DNA from: Jackrogersella multiformis
Lineage: Eukaryota > Ascomycota > Sordariomycetes > Xylariales > Hypoxylaceae
Direction: 5' to 3'
DNA length: 64,000 nucleotides
Assembly (NCBI GenBank): GCA_902806575.1
Contig: CADCXD010000018.1
Coordinates: forward strand, 1,426,001 to 1,490,000
The position numbers and the translations under genes are program-made. Below are positions 1-12,661 of this stretch, in pieces. Numbering within the stretch: position 1 is the stretch's first letter; each line of letters begins with the position of its first letter. Below the pieces are notes generated by a model. That model had not been told where the DNA came from, did not search any database, and saw only the letters and a program-made list of their open reading frames with translations.

Positions 1-1580
1 TCAATGTTAGCAGTACGTCGATCATTCTTGAGTATAGAAGAGAACTCTTCAAAGGTGGTCTTGGGGGTGAACTCAAAACGGTTGTCCTAGATTATAAATT
101 AGTAAAACAGGTTGTATAACGCAAGCTCGATAAATGAAAGCAACATACGTCTAGTACATCAAGTACGTCGTTTCGTGTTGTACGAAGGGCACGTTCCTCT
201 TCTTCGACAATATCCCAAAATAAGTCGAGGGGACTTGATCCGGCTTGACCACAAATAGACTTGAATCGCTCATCATTCTCAAGCAAGGGATATACTTGGC
301 TCCACTTTGTCCCTGCTTTGACCTTACCAGCTTTACGGAGCTCTTGAAGTAATTCGACAAACGCGTCTCGTCGCTTTCGCTCGACGCGGAGTTTCTTGTT
401 CCTCTGGTTCTGCCGAGTCTCGTTGAAGCTCCGTTCAAGCGATTTGATATGATTTTGGAATGCTGTGAGAATATCAAAGCTGGTGAGAGCTTTGTACTTC
501 TCGTCATTCTGGAAAGGAGCAGTAGCTTTGAGGATATTTTGAGCCTCGGACCAGCGCGTATAGGGTTCAAGGTTGAGCTTAGGAAGAAGGTCAATAAGAC
601 CGTCCATGGCGCTTTTCCGTAGGCTAGTTTGTCTTTCAACGTGGGTTTTCTTTAGCTCTACTATGTAGTCCTCGAACAACTGGCGTCGCTCGTCTTCGTT
701 ACTAGTAGAGCGGAATATAGTTTCGCCCTCGATGATAGGACGAGCTGTCTTCCAACGCGTATAGTGCTTGATCTCGGGATGGCTCTTGAGCATGATTGCA
801 AAATCAGCCCGGAGCTTCGCGAGCCTATCCTTCGCGCGCTCCTTATCTTGAATGACCATATCATAGCAATACTTCTCGAAGGCAGCTTGTCTATCCTTAG
901 GGTCTTTGATGGCTCGGTACTGAGGATCCTTGATGGTGGCACGCATAGTCTGCTCCCAGTTCCAGTCGGGCTGTACACCACTGCGGCGCAACAGCTTCAT
1001 GAAAGCAGCTTCGGCTTCTTCGGGCGTGGCGTATTCGGGCTCGTTGCTCGCGGGGACAAATGACTGGGCACGCAAGTCATTACCGTAAGTTAATTGACGA
1101 GACTCGGGGAAAGTCTCTCGATGTTCGCGGTGGTGATCGTAACCTGAAGTAGGAGGGAATGAGGCATTATGGGTAAACGATGTAGCAGACCTATACAAGT
1201 TAGAAATAAGTATATACAGTGCTTGGTAGAAGTCTTACGCGGGTGTCGAGGGTGTAGCTTCGTGGCCCAATGCTTTTCTGTAAGGTTCGGGCATCTCCCA
1301 AGAGCTTTGCTTCGTCTCGGTATTATACCAATACTTGCGCCCTCCTTCAGCGGTATATTCCTTCCACGGTTGATTTGCCAGGGCGCGCTATCAATCTGGT
1401 CAGTCTGCGGCAGAGGTATAGGTATAGGTGTAGGCACGCGTAACAAACCTCGGCCGGGGACATCATTTCCTCTGGTTTGGTCCATTGCGTCGCCTTCGTG
1501 GTTGCATTGTAGTAGTAAACGCGTCCATCGGGACTTTTATATTCTTGCCACGGGTTTGGCTGGCCATAATGTCCGTTCAT
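1..1580 (-). CDS. PRP40: PRP40-like U1 snRNP splicing factor, 3' end beyond the window
   Basis: Pre-mRNA splicing factor that bridges the 5' splice site (U1 snRNP) and the branch-point proteins in the nucleus. Proposed exons on the minus strand are 1449-1580, 1239-1387, 149-1190 and 1-86 (continuing out of the window). The introns are 1388-1448 (GTTTGT donor), 1191-1238 (GTAAGA donor, CTAAC branch, TAG) and 87-148 (GTATGT donor), and all joins keep frame. The first two exons each carry a WW domain: PWQEY...YYYN...TQWTKP near residues 9-38 and PWKEY...YWYN...SSWEMP near 50-80. The third exon carries FF domains, seen as repeated FxxLLxxL and TRWxxAxxIL patterns; the last partial exon begins another (TTFEEF, then NDRRTAN). 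WW-WW-FF order is diagnostic of Prp40. The start is the ATG at 1580, directly before WW1. The gene is divergent from the TRS65-like gene. The gene assignment is confident; the C-terminus is not visible. Confidence 0.9.
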
Positions 1581-2169
1581 TATGGCGAAAGCTCTAGGCG
1601 CACTTCGTAGCTTTCTATTCCTCTTAGAAAACTCTTCTGGTAGATTTATTCTTCCCTATACAGGGAGAATATAGAGAAAAGTAAATATTTCAGCTGACGA
1701 GAGACTTTCCTTGATCTGAAAAGAGGGATAAAATTTGGTTGATGAAATGAAATACGTGAAGGTTGAAAAATGCCGAATTTTTTTTGGCTTTGGACGGAGG
1801 TAGGTATTATTGAATATTCAGCAGGTACATTACCTAGGTACCTCGGATTACCTAACACATTGAAAAGCTACCCGGCATATGCACGGACCATTAAATTCAT
1901 TATGGAAGCTTCAATTGTACCTAGCAGGGGTGGACCAGGGTGGGGCAGGTGCGTGCTCCTTAGCATCCATTCATGCCACATGAAGATAAGATAGACTGAT
2001 AGGTACTTAGTACTAGCACTGGCCTGGCTACATAATACCTAGACTCACTTGTAAAATGCACCAATTATCTACAACCATTTCTCAGAGTTCACAGTTCGCG
2101 ATGATGAATGAATAACCGGATTTTATGCATTGCTAAACGGTTTAACCAGTGTCGGGTATCATCTGGAAA
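1581..2169. promoter_or_regulatory. Divergent promoter region between PRP40-like and TRS65-like genes
   Basis: This 0.6-kb spacer separates two head-to-head genes and must hold both 5' regions. It is AT-rich and contains one exact TACCTAGGTA palindrome at 1831-1840. I see no RNA gene or further coding region. Confidence 0.5.
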
Positions 2170-4071
2170 ATGTCTGATCTAGATCTATCACTTGACATTC
2201 TTTCCAAATCACCATTCGACCTGCTTGACGATTCAAGTCTCAAATACTTCATTCCCCTTACAACCAACTTTGGCGTCGAGGAGGTTTTCAGATATGACAT
2301 AGAGAAAGCTGAAGAGCCGTTTAGTTCAGTAGAACGGCGAGAATCTCTTTTATTCGGTATGCCTTTCCTTTCCCTATCTCCTCCAAGATGTCCATTTTCT
2401 CACCATGCTCATTGTTAGACCCCAGATGAATCTGTCGACATTTACCTCGTTCTCCAATGTCCCAATGCTGAAGAAGACATTCTACGATCTTCTTTACGAA
2501 GCCTAGTTATCTCGATCGAGACACATATCGTCAATGGATCCGTGCCGGATCGCGACGGCCAACCGGCCTCGGAACTCATTTCCACGGGAATCGTGGGCGA
2601 AGAGGAAGATCCTACCATATTAATTGGATTCTTAGGAGAACGTGATACCCATAACGAGGAAGACCCCCGGCAGTATGCCGTTGCTGTATGGAAACACTCG
2701 GTATTTCTTAGTCGGCCTAGGATGCGACTTCAGAGTCCTTCGGTTGTTTTCACCGCAACCGCGGGCTTGAAACCAGCCGTCCCGTCTCTGCTTGATGGAC
2801 CTCGCGATGGATATCTGCCCAGTGGTTTGGCGTCGGGTCTTAATCTCCTCGAGTCCTTTGGGAACGACCCTGCCATGAATGGGATCAAACCTCGTCTATC
2901 AGCACTCCGAGTATCCCGTGTTGCCCCAGTCACGCAGCAAAATAAGGCCGCATTACAACCTATCAAGTCCTTGTCCAAGCTCTCCCTGCGCATATACCCA
3001 GCGGCGCATTCACGCATGCGTTTTACACATCTTAACACTAGCCCCTCTACAGCGACTGTCCTCGCAATGCTCGAGGTTGATTTTACACCCTTTTTCGAGT
3101 GCGAGATAATTCTCGACAGGATATCGATATTGGTCGCAGATGGGGTAGTAGAAGATCTCACGAGCCAGTCCGGAATGACACTCCCGGTATCCTGCGTGGC
3201 TCACGACCATGTCACGTTTCTATACCGCATTTCACCCGCCGAGGCAGAATTAGTATCGAAGAATCCCATAAGAGAGCTCAAAATCGCGATCTCCGCGAAA
3301 GCCTTACTCCATCCAGACACCTGCGAGCCTCGCTTGAGCATGGCGTGGACTGCTACCGTTGATTTCACAGTTCCCGTAAACCCAGGGTACGGCTCTACTA
3401 TGCAACCTATTCAACGTATGCACCGTCCAAGCCAGCTTTCAATCGGAGGTGAAAGTATCATATCTTTAACGGCACCATCTGTTGCCCGGCCAGATGCGTT
3501 GCCCTCTCTTGAAGCCGCGACGACACGGACAGATTCTAACGTGACCGATATGGGGATTACTATGACATTCACCTCTCCATATCCAAGCCAGCAGATTTCC
3601 CCAGGCGATGAATTCGTCTGGAACATATTTGTTGTTAACCGGTCACCAACCCCGTCGGCTGTACCAAGAAAGTTGGCAATAATGGCGATTCCGAGGCGGA
3701 GGCGTAACGAATCGCGAGTCAACCGGCCGCCCTCAATCTCTCGGCTACCGGAAATTTCCCATGGCCAATTCCAACAGCCGAGAGCACCCAGGGACCGGAG
3801 CGTAGCAGATGCCGTCCTGGACGAGAACGTCGTCCACGCTATGCAGCACAGCAGCATTATCAACGGTGCAGAAGCAGTGTGCCTTAGCGCGGACGTTAGG
3901 GTCGGACCGCTCGCGCCTGGAGCATGTCACGTTGCTGAGCTTAGGTTCCTAGCCTTGAAAGAGGGAATCGTGAGCGTAGAGGCTGTGCGGGTCATCGACC
4001 TCGCAAATAATGAGCATGTGGATATTAGGGAGCTACCAACCGTCGTCGTTAAAGGCAAGCATGAGAGCTAG
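2170..4071 (+). CDS. TRS65: TRAPP II complex subunit Trs65-like
   Basis: Probable subunit of the TRAPP II tethering and Rab-exchange complex at the late Golgi. Exons are 2170-2356 and 2426-4071; the 69-nt intron has a GTATGC donor and a CCCAG acceptor. An earlier TTAG acceptor would give an immediate stop, so CCCAG is chosen. The start is the ATG at 2170, giving about 610 aa. The C-terminal third has the beta-rich fold typical of Trs65: a WNIFVVNRS strand segment, an Arg-rich loop, then LDENVVHAMQHSSIING and LRFLALKEGIVSVEAVRVID near the end, which resemble the conserved C-terminal region of fungal Trs65. There are no membrane segments or signal peptide. The family call rests on recalled patterns, not on an alignment. 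Confidence 0.75.
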
Positions 4072-6116
4072 CAGTCATAGCTGGGCTATTGTACAAGCCT
4101 TCAAGGTACATATTATATCTACCTAGTTCATTAATAGAAGACAACCTGCCTCGGGTGGGTTTAACCTTCTACTTAGATGGATCATGTCGACCGTTTTAAC
4201 CCTTAAAAAAGTCGTGAAAGTCCATTAGGGCATGGCCTAGGAGGGGTTTTAATAGGTAGTGTATTTTCATGAGATGGGCAAAAGAAGATAGCCCCTTAAA
4301 AGGGATTGATATTGAAGTAGTTAAATATATAAAGTATATATAAGAACACTTTATCCATTCATTTCTCTCACCTCTAGAAATTGTTTCCACACTCGACCTT
4401 AAACTATTTGGAATGGAGATAGGTAAAATGGTTTGGAGATATAGAGATCAAAAAGAAATTGGGAAAATCCTTCAGATCTCAACTACAAACCAACCAACTG
4501 CAGAGAACCAGATTCGTAACGTCCCAATTAAAAGTTAGTAAAATACCTAGGTACGTAGTTCCAATTGTGATATTGACGACTATTTTATGAGTTAATAGTT
4601 TTTATTATACATTACTACCTAACTTACCCAAGCAGCCAAGTATGTATCTAAAGATTAGACAGGCCACAGCACTAATTATGCAGGTTAATGGGCAGAGGCT
4701 GTGTAAGGATTCGTAACACCTACCTAGGTAAACGAGCTTTCGTATGATGAAAACGAGGGGGGAGGAGGCAGAACATTTACTTGTCACTTATAATAGGATC
4801 AGTAATTCATAATTTACGACAATCTTGTTATAATAATAGAAAATGTTTATAAATTCATAAAAGTTTAAAGATTGATAACCTCTCTTGGAACTGTTTCCTT
4901 TACTAGAATTCCTTGTTTGTCTTTTGCGACCACCAGTTGTATTTTTATCCTTTGCTCTTTATGAGATCGCAACGCCTTATTATTAGAACAATATGAATGA
5001 TGTGTTAAAGGCATTGCCAATATCTCTTCATGCCAGAAAAGACAAAGGCTGTACATAAAGACGACAATAGCAATAGTAGCATGAAACGTACAGGTGTGTA
5101 TGTTTCATCTTAACCAGCAATATACTTCTGACATGATAGAAACAGTGGGTGATAAACGTTTCGTAGATCGGCCAAGTAACTCTCTGATCATGGCTACCTA
5201 GGTACCCGTCCAGCCCGTCGAGCGCAAATCATAAATCTTGGAACCTTGGAAGTGTCTTAAATCATAAGGCGCCGATGCATGCGATATGTTGAGTTGTATG
5301 ACAGCATCCCGCAGTACACCAGGCCGGAAGGGGTTAAGCTTGCAAGCCACTTCACTGATTCGTGCTGTTCGGGCTGTTCGTGGCCGCCCTATGGCGTCCT
5401 CTAATGCGGCTGAACCGCAGAATACAGTGGAGTGGTGGACTATATAGACTGATAGTCTGATGTGTACATAATATATCAAGGGATGACGAAAGACGCACCG
5501 TCCGCACGGATGCTCGGATCTTCAAGTAAATGTCATCAGTGAGGATCCGAACCTGCGGCTCATCGGCTTCTTAGGACGAGAAAATGGATAGGATGAATAA
5601 ATATATCCATCGGGTTGGTACTGGATAGTCTGAACAGTTCGGATAGTCCGGCAATCCCTAACGTTAGTAGTCTAGATTCATTACCTAGACGCTCTAGTTC
5701 TAGCGTGAGATAGATGCTGGCTGCAAGTCTTTGGGCGTCTTTGACGGCTTTGACCGCATCATCGGATACTCGGACATATGTCTTACTACTACTACTAGGA
5801 CCCGTGACGTATAATATACGATAAAATCGCTCAGTATAAGTCATGATGCTGCCACTCGATGCTGCCACTCTGCTTACCTGGGTTATGGCATATGATCCTT
5901 TAAGGTTCCAACGTTGTATGTATCATTTTTGCAACTTTCGCTTCCATCAGACGAACTCACGCCAGTATACCTTGCCCCGCTTGTTCTTACACTCACAGGC
6001 TCGCAGGCTTGCCGCTATACCTACCTAGGTACTCGCACTATACGCACGTTTTCGACTCCATCCGAGAGTTCACAGGGCATAGAGCCTAGGGTCTAATTAC
6101 TAAGCAGCCTAAGAAA
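4072..6116. other. Spacer of about 2 kb without a supported gene
   Basis: AT-rich spacer with exact TACCTAGGTA palindromes at 4544, 4721, 5195 and 6022. Two minus-strand open frames at 5198-5479 and 5560-5868 lack a recognisable domain and join in no obvious spliced model. The stretch nearest 6117 should hold the promoter of the following small gene. Confidence 0.5.
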
Positions 6117-6428
6117 ATGGCTGGCTTTACACAGACGCTCGTCGTCGCCGTCGTCGTCAGCGCGGTCGTGGTGGTGATATTCACCGGTCTCGTCTATTAC
6201 ATCGCACTAAACTGGGCGCAATTAATACGTCGTTTCACACCCGACCGATGGGCTTCTCCGCCGAGCGAGAAGTCGACCTGGCCGCAGCCGAGAAAATCCG
6301 GCGAAAGCTTCTTCTCTTCGCCTCTGCCTTCTCCGAGATCGTCAAGGATGAGCCCCGATCTCATGATAGATAGCATAGGGCCTTACCACGACGGACCGAT
6401 AACAGCTCCTCGTAATGTGAAAGTTTGA
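6117..6428 (+). CDS. Small single-pass membrane protein, hypothetical
   Basis: A 103-aa frame starting at an ATG in good fungal context (AAA before ATGG). Residues 8-31 form one strongly hydrophobic valine-rich helix ending in GLVYYIALNW, a signal anchor. The rest is polar, rich in Ser and Pro, with basic clusters (RRF, RKSGE, PRSSR) suggesting a cytosolic tail. I do not recognise a family. Codon use looks coding in the first 80 codons, but an alternative spliced 3' end cannot be excluded. No functional inference is possible from the neighbours. Confidence 0.5.
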   Translation: MAGFTQTLVVAVVVSAVVVVIFTGLVYYIALNWAQLIRRFTPDRWASPPSEKSTWPQPRKSGESFFSSPLPSPRSSRMSPDLMIDSIGPYHDGPITAPRNVKV

Positions 6429-7021
6429 AGAGAGGTCGACTCCACATCTACCCCTGGATAATGATATGAGATATGAGTTATGACTTTTGGGGTTTGCATA
6501 TATGAGAGCATTTAAGGGAGATATATACTCTGGTTTGCTCTAAGATATGGTTGCATGGTTGGTTTAACATCTTCTCGGCGTTGTGGATTTCGATCGATAG
6601 GTCACCATTGCATAAGGGGTTCAATAGAGTGGGCATGAGACATAACTGAGAGGTCGCACCCACTAGGCCGCAAGGCTCAACGATGCTAGGATAGAGGATG
6701 GAGTATTCATCGATTAAAATATATGTCTAAGGAATCTCATGACTGAGTTCAAGTCTAAATTATGCTCGCTACTATCACTATGGGCGTCAGTATCATCAGC
6801 ACTAACAATACTCTAATGATCAACTATCCAAGTTCGAGCACAGGACAGTCGAGATGAAGCAAGTCGGATTGCAACGACGATAGAGATTATAGCCGTCAGT
6901 CATTTCGATCTACGAAAATTGACGGAAGCCAGCAGCGCCAACTCCTGAGGCTATGTGTCACCATCATCTTAAATTATACCTCCATCCCACCCCTAGACGA
7001 ACCACACGCATCCAACCCAAC
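6429..7021. other. Spacer, nothing recognised
   Basis: Between convergent genes, so it should mainly hold two 3' untranslated regions. I see no coding frame with a recognisable domain and no RNA gene. Confidence 0.45.
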
Positions 7022-7639
7022 CTAAAGCAACACCACAGCCCCAACAAACCCAACCGCCGCCGCCGCCGCCGCCGCCGCCACAACGCCGCCAGTCGGCGCA
7101 GCCGCATTCTTGCTCTCGGCCCCGGCACTCCCACCCATCGCTGTCGCCGTCGCCTCCGCCAGCCTCGCACACGACGAATCCGCAAAAGCCGTAACGAGGT
7201 TCAGAGGATCCGTGACCTCGGCGGGCGCGAAGCCGACGCCAGAGATAGTAGTCGAAGCCCGCGGCAGGGGGGCGCACTCGGCATACACGGCGCTGACGGC
7301 GGCGGCGTGGGCGCCGAGGAAGCCGGCCAGCTGCGCCTGGTAGGATGCGGCGTCGGCGCGCAGCGAGGCCGGGACCGCGGCGGCGAGGGACGTGGCGGCC
7401 GCGCACGGGTTCGGGTTCGCGGCTAGCAGCAGCCCGGAGCCGACGAGGCTGAGGAGCGCGCTGTTGGACGGCCTCGGGAGCTGCGAGACGAGCAGGTCGA
7501 GGCCTGCTGCTAGGCACGGGATCGAGATCGTGCTGGCGGGTGCGGCGCTTGAAGGCTGGGGGTTGGGAGCGGGGGCTTGGGCGAGCGCGCTGGACGATAG
7601 GCTGGTGAAGGCGAGGAGGAGGGCGCTTTGGGGACGCAT
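7022..7639 (-). CDS. Ala/Ser-rich secreted protein with likely GPI anchor
   Basis: A single-exon 205-aa protein. Residues 1-20 form a clear signal peptide (LLLAFTSLSSSALA, then cleavage after ALAQA). A short Pro/Ala/Ser linker follows, then a compact Ala- and Leu-rich domain with five cysteines after the signal peptide (CLAAG, NPCAAA, AECAPL, SSCARL among them). The C-terminus is a small polar patch (GGSAGAESKNAAAPT) followed by an Ala/Val hydrophobic tail, the pattern of a GPI attachment signal. The overall layout resembles fungal 'infection structure specific' surface proteins, but that is only an impression. The gene is GC-rich, unlike its flanks, and the polyalanine tail is encoded by an uninterrupted GCC tract. 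The predicted location is plasma membrane or cell wall. Confidence 0.7.
   Translation of the reverse strand: MRPQSALLLAFTSLSSSALAQAPAPNPQPSSAAPASTISIPCLAAGLDLLVSQLPRPSNSALLSLVGSGLLLAANPNPCAAATSLAAAVPASLRADAASYQAQLAGFLGAHAAAVSAVYAECAPLPRASTTISGVGFAPAEVTDPLNLVTAFADSSCARLAEATATAMGGSAGAESKNAAAPTGGVVAAAAAAAAVGFVGAVVLL
7050..7082. repeat. (GCC)n trinucleotide tract coding for polyalanine
   Basis: About ten consecutive GCC/CCG units, read on the minus strand as alanine in the C-terminal hydrophobic tail of the putative GPI protein. Replication slippage here would lengthen or shorten the GPI-signal tail in frame. Confidence 0.85.
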
Positions 7640-9313
7640 GGTTGGGGTGTTTGATGGATGTGGAATAGGGGGGTGCTAAGGGTTGATGATAGGAAGATAC
7701 CTGGTAGTTGGTGTTATGAGAAGATGCTTGGTCTTGAGCAAGAGATATAGGAGGCTTTTGAATTTTATATTATTCTTGGTAGGATCTTGTCGTCCTTCAA
7801 TCTTCTTCACTATGCGATTTCTCTCTAGCCAGGTTCGATCGAGAGGAGATGGTGTCGAGTGGTCATGATTTGCAGTCAAGCTTATGTTTATAATGAAACA
7901 ATCATGTAGGTCAAAATCTAATTTGATCAATTCAGACGACATGGAAGAGACGGAGCATCACGGTTGCCCCTGAGTAGAGCTGTGGATTGATGTCTTCTAA
8001 CCCCCTTTTAGCCCTATGTCAACGTCAATGAACTAGGAGCAAGCAAGTTCTGAGGGGAGGACTTTGCAATGTATAGAAGTGAAGTGGCTAGCATGTGTTG
8101 AAATGCTGCGTAGTCGCTTTGGAATAAGTGAGTTATCATATGATACTAGATGCTGAGGGGGAGGGGATTTCCACGTAGATGCAGACATACCTGCCATAAA
8201 ACACCGGTCCCGTACATACCTAGGTATATATGCGTTCAAAATAACAGCATTGAGATTAGCTATTGGCTTGATCATCGTAACCTAGTAAACATATCATTAA
8301 TGGTGTTGTTGAGATGGCACTTGGTACGGACGAACATACAGCTGTCCTGCCGACAGGAGGATCTCCATGTAACCTCAATTAGAGTAGCGATCATTGCGAT
8401 GTACCTAAGTCGACATAACGAGTCTGTTAGCCTAGTCCTAGGTAGGATTTATGGAAAGGAAAGGAAAGGAACGTTACGAACTAGTTTCAATTTCTGTTTC
8501 GTGGTATATTACAAGATGATTTTCTTTGCAGGGAGTTCAACTTGTTACTTCGTTGTTGCGGATCTCTAACATTTCATCTTTGAATATCAGTCATCGTTCA
8601 TCAGATATGGACTAAAGCTGAAAAATTATAGTTCGATGCAATGCATTGCCTCTTGTTCATAACATCTATATTCATACCTTATATGTCTTAAGGGTGTTAC
8701 GGCTACATACCTAGGTACACCATCCATCAACGTGAAGGTACTTCGAGACCAAAATCCCCACGAACACAACTCACTAAAGCGAAGAGAACGAAGTCAGGCT
8801 AGAGACAGCGTTGATGAACTTTTAATTATCAACAAACACGGGAGTCGAGTTCCCGGTGATATAAAACTAGCTATGTACACCCAACCTGGGCGATTCTTTT
8901 TCTGTACCCGGCTCTCCGAGGCCAACCGCGTAAAAATACAAGCAGAAGAACGTACTAGGTAGAAACATTACATATACAACTCGGCCGGTCCCCCCAAAGC
9001 TAACTTTATGTCTAAGCATTATACAAAAAGTCGGCGGGCCGGGACCTGGCCGGTCAGGTATACAATAAGTTGTGAAGAGAAAACCAAAAACCAAGATAAT
9101 AATATTTTGATGCCAACGCCCGATGCCGAATCCAGACACGTCGTGCTGCTCTAGCCCGGTGTGCCTGAGATGCTAAGATTCCTGTAAATGCCAGAAAAGC
9201 GAAGAAAACAGGTAAGTATATATAGAATGTGTATGCGCCGATGTTGATTTCATGGAATCGTGATATTATGCCGACATGTCTACTCCTCCGAATCTGGCCG
9301 ACGAGGCGGTCGT
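7640..9313. other. Spacer of about 1.7 kb without a supported gene
   Basis: Holds the 5' region of the GPI-type protein gene and the 3' region of the coiled-coil gene. Exact palindromes TACCTAGGTA sit at 8217 and 8708. A plus-strand frame at 8150-8569 has no recognisable domain and lacks coding character. Confidence 0.5.
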
Positions 9314-12300
9314 CTATCCCTGCAGGGACTTGAACCGTCCTTCGAAGGCCTTCACCTTTTCTGCCTGGAGCTGCCTCTCCAGCTTCCGCGTCTGGTTGAC
9401 GGCGGCCTCGCGCGCCTCCTGCAGCTCCAGGACCTCGATCTGCGCGGTGTTCATGCGCCCGACGACCTGCTGCATCTCGGCGTCCGTGTCGCTGAGCGCG
9501 TTCTCGAGCTCGGCGATGCGCGCGCGCAGGTTGTCGATCTGCGACTCTTCGGACACGTTCATGGCCGGGCCGGAGCGCGTGCTGCTGATGCGTGGCGAGC
9601 GGGCGCCCGGGGCCGAGAATAGAGGCGACAGGGGCGACTTCGGCGGGAATATGCGAGGCGAGCGCAGGCCGTCGCGCATCCGCTTGAGCTGCTCGTTGTG
9701 GCTGGCTCTCAGCGTGGTGATCTCGTCCTCGTGGCGCATGATGCGGTCCTCGGAGGCGTTCTGCGCGGCCTCCAGCTTCTCCTCGAGGATGCGGAGGTGG
9801 GCCTGCATCGTGGTGATGCGCTCCTTGTTGGCTTGCTGCTCGGCCACGCCGCGGTCTACCGTATCCGAGATCCGCTGGCGGAGGGTCTGGTTGATGTTCA
9901 ACTGCTGGCGGACCTGAACGGCCAGCTCTTCGACGCGGCGAGCCGACTCGGTGAGCTCGTCGGCCAGCGCCTTTTCGGACTCGAGGTAAACCCGCTCGCC
10001 GGCCCTGAGGATGTCAAGCTGCTGCTTGTACGATGTCGCCTCCTGGCGAGCAAGGTCGCGCTCCGAGACCGCGGAAGAAAGGGTCCGCTCCAGCTTCCCC
10101 ATCGCGATCTTCGTAAGCTCGTCTTGTGAACTGCTGGCCTCTAATTTCTTGATACGCTCGAGGGAATCAGCGTACGCCTTCTGAAGCTCCTGGTAAGCTA
10201 CTATTATAGATTCCGAAGTCACGGGGACTGTTAATTTGTCGCTCGCGCTGCTCATGCGTGCGAGGGAGGGTGGGATGAGGATGTCCTTCTCGTCAAGCAG
10301 GCTCCTGAGCGAGGCTATCTCCTGTTCGGCTCGATCGAGATCCATCTTAAGACCACTGAGACCTTTCTCAACTTGCCACTTCTGCTCGAGAGCCTCTTCA
10401 GCTCGCCGGCGCAAGGTGTTAATTTCATTACGGAGACTGGATATCTCCTTCTGGAAACCAGCCTTCTGCGGCGACTCAGTAAGAAGGCGACCGCGTTCCA
10501 TCTCTAGAACTCGAATCTTCTTTTCGTTCTCCCGGTTCTGGTGCTCCTGTCTATCTAGAAGGTTCTTGAGCGCCCTGTGCAGAGCATCCCGCTGCTCCTC
10601 GACGTCCTTGAGCCTCTCCGATAATTGGTCTCTGGATTCGGTCGGCGGTGTCTTGGTTGACTTGGACCGCAACGAGCCGGACGGCGGCCTTTGAAGCCTG
10701 AAAGACGACGGTGGACCGGTTAGAGAGTTGGACCGAGACAATCGGGACCCAGAAAACCCAGCGTCTTCCGAGATGGTGTCCATCACACTGGATTGCATCT
10801 GTCTGAGTGATGTGTTTTCGACCTTGAGCGTCTGAAGCTCCTGCTGCATCTTTGTTGATTCATAATTCATTTTTTCTAGTTCTGCTGCCTGCGCCTCGAG
10901 GCCTTCCACACGGGCCCTAAGCTGGGGGACGATCTCATCCCGAAGGTTGTCACGTTCGTTCGAGGCATTTTGAAGCTCGTCCTTCAGCGCTGTAAGCAAG
11001 TCCTCGAAGTTATCCTTGACCTGGCGCTCCTCGGTGAGCTTGCGCCGTAGAGTCTCGCAGGTGCTTTCCAGTTCCTTAACACGTCCGCTGGTATCGACGC
11101 TGTTAATATTTGCGAGATCAATTTGAGATGCTCTCTCCGAAAGCTCCTTGATCTGCTGGTCAAGCTCTGTTCTCCTGGACCTCTCATCCTGGAGCTTGTT
11201 GGTCAACTCGAGCCTGATCTGAGCCTTCTCTTGCTCCGACCTCCTCTGGATCTTCTCGATCTCTTCCCTCGACTGGTCGTATTCGCTCAGCTTAGCCGAG
11301 CTATATCCCGAATCCGAGAAGTAGTCGCTGGTTCTCTTGTTTGCCGTGGTCGTGGGGTTGTCTCTTTCTGCATGTAATCTGTCAACTAAATCTTCTAGGT
11401 CCATCTCCCGCCGAATTGACGCTGCCAATTCGGTGGAGATGGCCTTCAACTCATCTTCCATCTCTTCGATTTGATAATGCGGCGGTAGCGTAGCGGTCGA
11501 TGGTGTTGCCAGGTATGATTCGCTGTAGTCCCTAGAACTTGGGGATCCGAATAGCGCCTTGGGAGCGTCAAGTAGTGATTGTGGTCCGACTGTTGTGACT
11601 GGGGATGCATCGGTAACACTGGCTGTCTTTGAGATGTTTAAGGGCGATGGAAGAGGCGAAAAACCTTTGTCCGAGATTTCGGTGCTCGAAGGCGAAGTCG
11701 CCCAGCCAAAGAAATTTCCTAGCTTTGAAGAGTTTGGCGATTTAGGCAGCGGTTTATCAGTATTAGGCGTTCTAACTTCGTAGTTGTCAGATGTTGTTGT
11801 AATGTCTGGGTTGATGTTTAGCTGTGGAAGTGTGGTTTTCCGGGTGACATGCAACGACATAGTATTAGAATGATTAGAATTAGTATTATCGGACGAATCC
11901 GTGTTGTATCCGTCGAAAATGTGCTCGCTCAGTGGATCCTCCTCCTCGTCACTGAAAAGGTCGTCATAGGTGGACGGCTCTTGGTGTTGCGACAGATCAG
12001 TGGTGTCTTGTGTTTGAGGAGCACCAGGGTTGTCATAGATTTCACCCGCTATGACAGCCGGGATCGTGTCGGCAGAAGCCAGCGGATGCCGAGCTGCGGG
12101 AGTTCGTCTGGTTAAATTCGAAAACGCATTAGCAACACCGAACCTACATAGATGATGAACCGCGTTGGATTGTAGATTATATATTAATGAGACCCTGACT
12201 TACTCCTCTCTTCCCTGTATTAATATGAAGTCCTTGGACGAGGGCCTAGCCGCAGACGTAGCTGGAGGGCGAGGAAATTCGTACACGGTAGGGCTATCTA

Positions 12301-12661
12301 CAGAGCAGGAACGGGAAAACCGTTGGTCTGGCCTGGGCAACCCTTTCGCGACACTAAGATACTCTCCAGAAGAGTACCTGGCTGTGACTGGCGACGCGGT
12401 CACTGACAATGGCTTCCGTCGGATGGGTCGGGCTGACGGTATAGCTGAGCTGTCAATGATAAGGCCTCTCGTGTTTCTTGAAACAGGTAGGGCGGAATCT
12501 AGGTGTGCGGGTTGCGATTGGTCTGGAAGGGAAGGAAACGGTTGCTGAAGGAAAGACAGATCAGATGAGGCATGAGAAGTCTCAGATGAGGTCGTGAGGG
12601 AGGGCCGGTGCGGGTGGTCTTTCAAGATCTGGGTCGGTAAGGACTGGGACTGGGTAGACAT
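9314..12661 (-). CDS. Large coiled-coil protein, function unknown
   Basis: Two exons, 12204-12661 and 9314-12107, joined across a 96-nt intron with a GTAAGT donor, GCTAAT branch and ACCAG acceptor; frame is kept and the product is 1083 aa. Residues 1-350 are Ser/Pro/Thr-rich and probably disordered, with an acidic patch (DDLFSDEEEDPLSEHIFDGY) and NFFGWATSPSS. From about residue 360 to the end it is almost continuous heptad coiled coil rich in Glu, Leu, Arg and Gln, broken by a Ser-rich linker (about 600-640) and a second Ser/Pro linker (RSPRIFPPKSPLSPLFS, about 975-990) before a last helix. This layout is conserved in filamentous ascomycetes as an uncharacterised 'M protein repeat' type entry; I assign no function. 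A cytoskeletal or scaffold role is inference only. Confidence 0.8.

Noticed and set aside
5198..5868. Two minus-strand open frames that might be exons of one gene
   Set aside because: No recognisable motif, no splice pair that keeps frame convincingly, and composition like the flanking spacer.
6953..7517. Long overlapping frames on both strands over the GPI-type gene
   Set aside because: Arg-rich and Gly-rich translations are shadows of the GC-rich Ala frame that has a signal peptide and GPI tail.
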